NCBI GenBank assembly: GCA_003164335.1
Contig: PLTF01000072.1
Location: forward strand, 1 to 35,260
From: Fibrobacterota bacterium
GTDB taxonomy: Bacteria; Fibrobacterota; Chitinivibrionia; Chitinivibrionales; Chitinispirillaceae
Direction: 5' to 3'
Length of the DNA stretch: 35,260 bases
Shown: positions 32,306-35,260 of the stretch, one piece after another
Layout: every line of letters starts with the position of its first letter
Numbering within the stretch: position 1 is the stretch's first letter
Translations under genes and position numbers: made by a program
Notes under the pieces: model-generated
The model's input: only the letters and a program-made list of their open reading frames with translations
Databases searched by the model: none
Told to the model about the DNA's origin: nothing

Positions 32306-33097
32306 GTGAATATTGCAGTCTGCATCAAGCAGGTACCGGGAACGACGCAGGTGAAGATCAACCCCGAAACGGGAACGCTCATGCGCGACAGCGTAGAAGC
32401 TGTTGTCAATCCATTCGACGAATATGCTATTGAAGAGGCGCTGCGGGTAAGGGAGCGGATGGGCGGCGGACTGGTCAAGGTGATCACCATGGGCCCGCCG
32501 CAGGCGGAGGTCGCCCTGCGGTATGCCATTTCTCTCGGGGCCGACGAGGCGTACCTGGTAACCGATCGGGCCTTTGCCGGCTCCGACACCTGGGCCACCT
32601 CCTATACGCTGGCGAGAGGAATCAAGGCGATCGGGGCGGTCGACCTGATTATCTGCGGCAAACAGGCTATCGACGGCGATACCGCGCAGGTCGGGCCGGG
32701 AGTTGCGGAAATGCTCGGACTGCCGTTTGTCGCATGGGTCAGGAAAATCGAGGAGGTTACGGAAAAATCCATCAGGGTGCAGCGTCTCATGGATGAGGGT
32801 CACGACGTGGTTTCCATGCCGCTCCCCGGCCTGATAACGGTTGTCAAGGAAATCAATACGCCCCGCATGGCGTCCCTCAGGGGAAAAATCAAGGCGAAAT
32901 CGGCTAAGATCGTCACGCTCAATGCAGAGGCCTTATCTGCCGACAAGGATAAAATCGGTCTTACCGGAAGCCCGACGCAGGTCTTGCGCTCGTTTGTGCC
33001 GGTGCGCAAATCCGGCGGCGAAAAGGTCTCCGGCGAGGTAAGCACCCTGGTAACGAAAATCGTATCAACCGTCAAAGAACTCAACGTCATAAAATAA
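32306..33097 (+). CDS. etfB: Electron transfer flavoprotein beta subunit
   Basis: The 263-residue protein begins NIAVCIKQVPGTTQVKINPETGTLMR and has VNPFDEYAIEEALRV, VKVITMGPPQAEVALRYAISLGADEAYL, DLIICGKQAIDGDTAQVGPGVAEMLG and PGLITVVKEINTPRM, the EtfB signature regions. With EtfA it shuttles electrons between dehydrogenases and the quinone pool or ferredoxin. The GTG start is preceded by AAAGGAG, 7 bases away. It is 9 bp from etfA, so one operon. Confidence 0.95.
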   Translation: MNIAVCIKQVPGTTQVKINPETGTLMRDSVEAVVNPFDEYAIEEALRVRERMGGGLVKVITMGPPQAEVALRYAISLGADEAYLVTDRAFAGSDTWATSYTLARGIKAIGAVDLIICGKQAIDGDTAQVGPGVAEMLGLPFVAWVRKIEEVTEKSIRVQRLMDEGHDVVSMPLPGLITVVKEINTPRMASLRGKIKAKSAKIVTLNAEALSADKDKIGLTGSPTQVLRSFVPVRKSGGEKVSGEVSTLVTKIVSTVKELNVIK

Positions 33098-33106
33098 GCG
33101 GAGATT

Positions 33107-34312
33107 ATGGGAATAAAAGTCAATCTTGAAAAATGCATAGGATGCCGTCTTTGCGTGAAGGCCTGCGCCCTCAATGCAATTGAAGTTATCAACAAGAAAG
33201 CGGTCATCGATACCGCAACGTGCAACCTTTGCGCCGCCTGCATCGAAGCCTGCAGGAAATATGAGGCGATTACGATAACCAAGGACGGCGCGAAGCGGGG
33301 AGTCGAGGTTGCCGATTACCGGAATGTCGCGGTATTCATCGAGCAGCACAAGGGAGAAGTGGCCGGCGTTTCCTTTGAAATGCTCGGGGAGGGAAGAAAG
33401 CTCGCGGACAGCCTGGGTGAAAAGCTCTTTGCGGTATGCATGGGCGGCAATATGCGGGCTGCAGCCGAAGATCTCATCCACTACGGTGCCGATTCCGTCT
33501 ACTATTTCGACGGGGAGGACCTGGTCCATTTCACCGATGACCGGTATGCCACGATCATGGCCGACTTCGTCTTCGCCGTAAAACCCGCGATTGTCCTGGC
33601 CGGGGCGACCGCAATCGGGCGATCGTTCATCCCCAAGGTCGCGGCGCGCGTCTACGGCGGCCTCACCGCCGATTGCACCAAGCTTGAGATCGATACGGAA
33701 AAGCGCCTGCTCCTCGGAACGCGGCCCGCCTTCGGCGGCAACCTGATGGCAACCATCATCTGCCCGGATCACCGCCCGCAGATTGCCACGGTGCGCCATA
33801 AGGTAATGAAGCCGGCGCAGAAGGATCCCGGCCGCACCGGAGAATTTCTGGTAAAGCGGATCGAGAAGGACCAGATCCCCGAGCGGACCTCGATTGTCGA
33901 CATAGTCAAGGAGATCGAGTCGACGGTCAACATTGCCGAGGCGGACATCATCGTTTCCGGCGGCCGCGGGCTGCAGAATCCGGATAACTTCAAACTGCTC
34001 CGCGATCTCGCCGCATCGCTCGGCGGGGCGGTCGGGGCAAGCCGGGCAGCGGTTGACGCCGGCTGGATACCCTATTCGCACCAGGTCGGCCAGACGGGCA
34101 AGACCGTCTGTCCCAAGCTGTACATCGCCTGCGGCATCTCCGGGTCGGTCCAGCATATGGCGGGGATGCAGTCGAGCGAATACATCATTGCCATCAACAA
34201 GGATCCGGCGGCCGATATATTCCAGATAGCCAACCTCGGCATCGTCGGCGACCTTCTGCAGGTAGTCCCGGAGTTGACGAAAGCTTTCACCAGGAGAGCG
34301 GAGGGTGCATGA
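33107..34312 (+). CDS. etfA: Electron transfer flavoprotein alpha subunit with N-terminal ferredoxin
   Basis: The 401-residue protein fuses an N-terminal two-[4Fe-4S] ferredoxin domain to EtfA. Cys10, 13, 16 and 20 ([11 protein letters not shown]) and Cys39, 42, 45 and 49 ([11 protein letters not shown]) form the two clusters. The C-terminal FAD domain shows [45 protein letters not shown] and [21 protein letters not shown]. The fusion is typical of anaerobic or bifurcating ETF variants, though bifurcation needs proof. No dehydrogenase or FixC/FixX is next to it. It overlaps hisG by 4 bp (ATGA). Confidence 0.95.
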   Translation: MGIKVNLEKCIGCRLCVKACALNAIEVINKKAVIDTATCNLCAACIEACRKYEAITITKDGAKRGVEVADYRNVAVFIEQHKGEVAGVSFEMLGEGRKLADSLGEKLFAVCMGGNMRAAAEDLIHYGADSVYYFDGEDLVHFTDDRYATIMADFVFAVKPAIVLAGATAIGRSFIPKVAARVYGGLTADCTKLEIDTEKRLLLGTRPAFGGNLMATIICPDHRPQIATVRHKVMKPAQKDPGRTGEFLVKRIEKDQIPERTSIVDIVKEIESTVNIAEADIIVSGGRGLQNPDNFKLLRDLAASLGGAVGASRAAVDAGWIPYSHQVGQTGKTVCPKLYIACGISGSVQHMAGMQSSEYIIAINKDPAADIFQIANLGIVGDLLQVVPELTKAFTRRAEGA

Positions 34313-35178
34313 AAGTTTCACTTGGTTTACCGAAAGGAAGCCTTGAAGAGGCCACGATCGCCTTGTTTATCAAGGCGGGGATCCATATCAGGAAAGGGGA
34401 ACGCTCCTACTTCCCGACCTGCGACGATCCGGAGCTCGATCTCATCGTCATGCGCCCCCAGGAGATTCCGCGCTACGTCGAGCAGGGCATCCTCGATGCC
34501 GGCATTACGGGCCAGGACTGGACAAAGGAAAATAACGCCAAAGTCGTGGAGGTGACTGAGCTTGCCTACAGCAAGAACTCGCGGGCGAAATGCAAGTGGG
34601 TCCTTGCCGTCCCCGAGGATTCGCCGTTCAAAAGGCCCGAGGACCTGAGCGGCAAGCGGATTGCCACTGAACTGGTCGAAACGACCAAGCGGTACTTCAG
34701 GAAGAAGAACATACCGGTCAAGGTTGAGTTTTCCTGGGGTGCAACCGAAGTCAAGCCCCCGCGCCTGGTCGACGCAATCGTAGACCTTACCGAAACCGGT
34801 TCCTCGCTGCGGGCCAACCGGCTCAGGATCATCGATGTGATCGGGGAGACCACGACCGTGCTCGTTGCCAATAAGGCTGCCTGGAACGAGGAGGAAAAGC
34901 GTCATAAGCTCGAGAACCTTACCACGCTGCTTCTCGGGACCCTGGCCGCAGAGAACTATGTCGGCCTCAAATGCAATGTCAAGGAAGAGGACCTTGTCAA
35001 TGTTATCAAGGTTCTTCCTGCGCTCCATAACCCGACGGTGTCGGCCCTTAACGAAAAGGGGTGGTGCGCGGTCGAGACCTTCATCCTTTTCCAGGAAGCG
35101 AAGCATGTGATCCCGAAACTTAAAAGGGCCGGGGCTTCGGGGATTGTGGAATACCAGGTAAGTAAGGTAATTCCATAA
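34309..35178 (+). CDS. hisG: ATP phosphoribosyltransferase, long form
   Basis: The 289-residue protein is HisG of the long class, with a C-terminal regulatory domain. It shows [77 protein letters not shown] and a C-terminal ACT-like segment ([26 protein letters not shown]). It catalyses the first, histidine-inhibited step of histidine synthesis. Overlap with etfA by 4 bp is unusual; no other his gene is in the window. Repeat R8 follows 2 bp after its stop. Confidence 0.96.
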   Translation: MKVSLGLPKGSLEEATIALFIKAGIHIRKGERSYFPTCDDPELDLIVMRPQEIPRYVEQGILDAGITGQDWTKENNAKVVEVTELAYSKNSRAKCKWVLAVPEDSPFKRPEDLSGKRIATELVETTKRYFRKKNIPVKVEFSWGATEVKPPRLVDAIVDLTETGSSLRANRLRIIDVIGETTTVLVANKAAWNEEEKRHKLENLTTLLLGTLAAENYVGLKCNVKEEDLVNVIKVLPALHNPTVSALNEKGWCAVETFILFQEAKHVIPKLKRAGASGIVEYQVSKVIP

Positions 35179-35180
35179 AG

Positions 35181-35260
35181 ATTTGGTGGGGGAACCAGGC
35201 TTAAATCCAATGGTTCTGATGGGGGAACCGCCTACGGCAGTTCCCCCTGGCCTAAAGCCG
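35181..35260 (-). repeat. Modular repeat, copy R8 (runs off the window)
   Basis: Two TTGGTGGGGGAACC-type units (35183 and 35219) are followed by stem C GGGGGAACCGCC/GGCAGTTCCCCC (one mismatch) and CTGGCCTAAAGCCG, the start of stem B. The orientation is that of R4. The copy continues past the end of the sequence. Confidence 0.8.

Overview
The window looks like bacterial chromosome from a Gram-negative, didermic member of the FCB superphylum (Fibrobacterota, Chitinivibrionia or a neighbouring candidate lineage). This assignment is an inference. It rests on two large secreted beta-sandwich proteins with C-terminal tails resembling type IX secretion (Por) sorting domains, an endonuclease-type MutL, a TolC/RND pump, and an AT-to-moderate-GC mosaic. 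No 16S rRNA or other definitive marker is present.

Layout. 1-1090: an intergenic repeat, an HU/IHF-family gene, an unlisted 45-residue membrane protein gene and tRNA-Leu(CAG). 1127-7390: mutL, mtaB, two HDOD signalling genes and ftsY on the plus strand. 7419-8392: a PP-loop ATPase gene (plus) and an AbrB/MazE-type regulator with its own operator (minus). 8973-10823: a secreted LamG/Fn3 protein. 11059-15862: a compact minus-strand biotin operon, bioC-bioD-bioA-bioF followed by an alpha/beta hydrolase of the BioH/BioG kind, with overlapping genes; it supplies pimeloyl-ACP entry plus the KAPA, DAPA and dethiobiotin steps but lacks bioB here. 16217-18072: an AT-rich pair, an AAA15 ATPase and a DUF4276 TOPRIM-like protein joined by an ATGA overlap, likely an anti-phage module. 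18349-19311: a DUF1186/SEC-C protein. 19555-26019: a minus-strand tetR-tolC-MFP-RND efflux operon with a clear operator next to the -10 of tetR. 26256-26816: a LiaF-like membrane protein. 27246-31703: a 1485-residue secreted VWA protein behind a near-perfect sigma-54 promoter. 31772-35178: ybeY, etfB, a ferredoxin-fused etfA and long-form hisG.

The most striking structure is a family of modular intergenic repeats, at least eight full or partial copies in 35 kb. They are built from stem-loops whose arms differ between copies by compensating base pairs. Copies lie in both orientations, and one has inverted 13-bp ends like a MITE. Two genes (the second HDOD gene and the bioH-like gene) read into a copy for their C-terminal residues and stop codon, and ybeY seems to take its ribosome-binding site from one. 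A probable group II intron 3' remnant (domain V/VI) lies between the SEC-C gene and the efflux operon.
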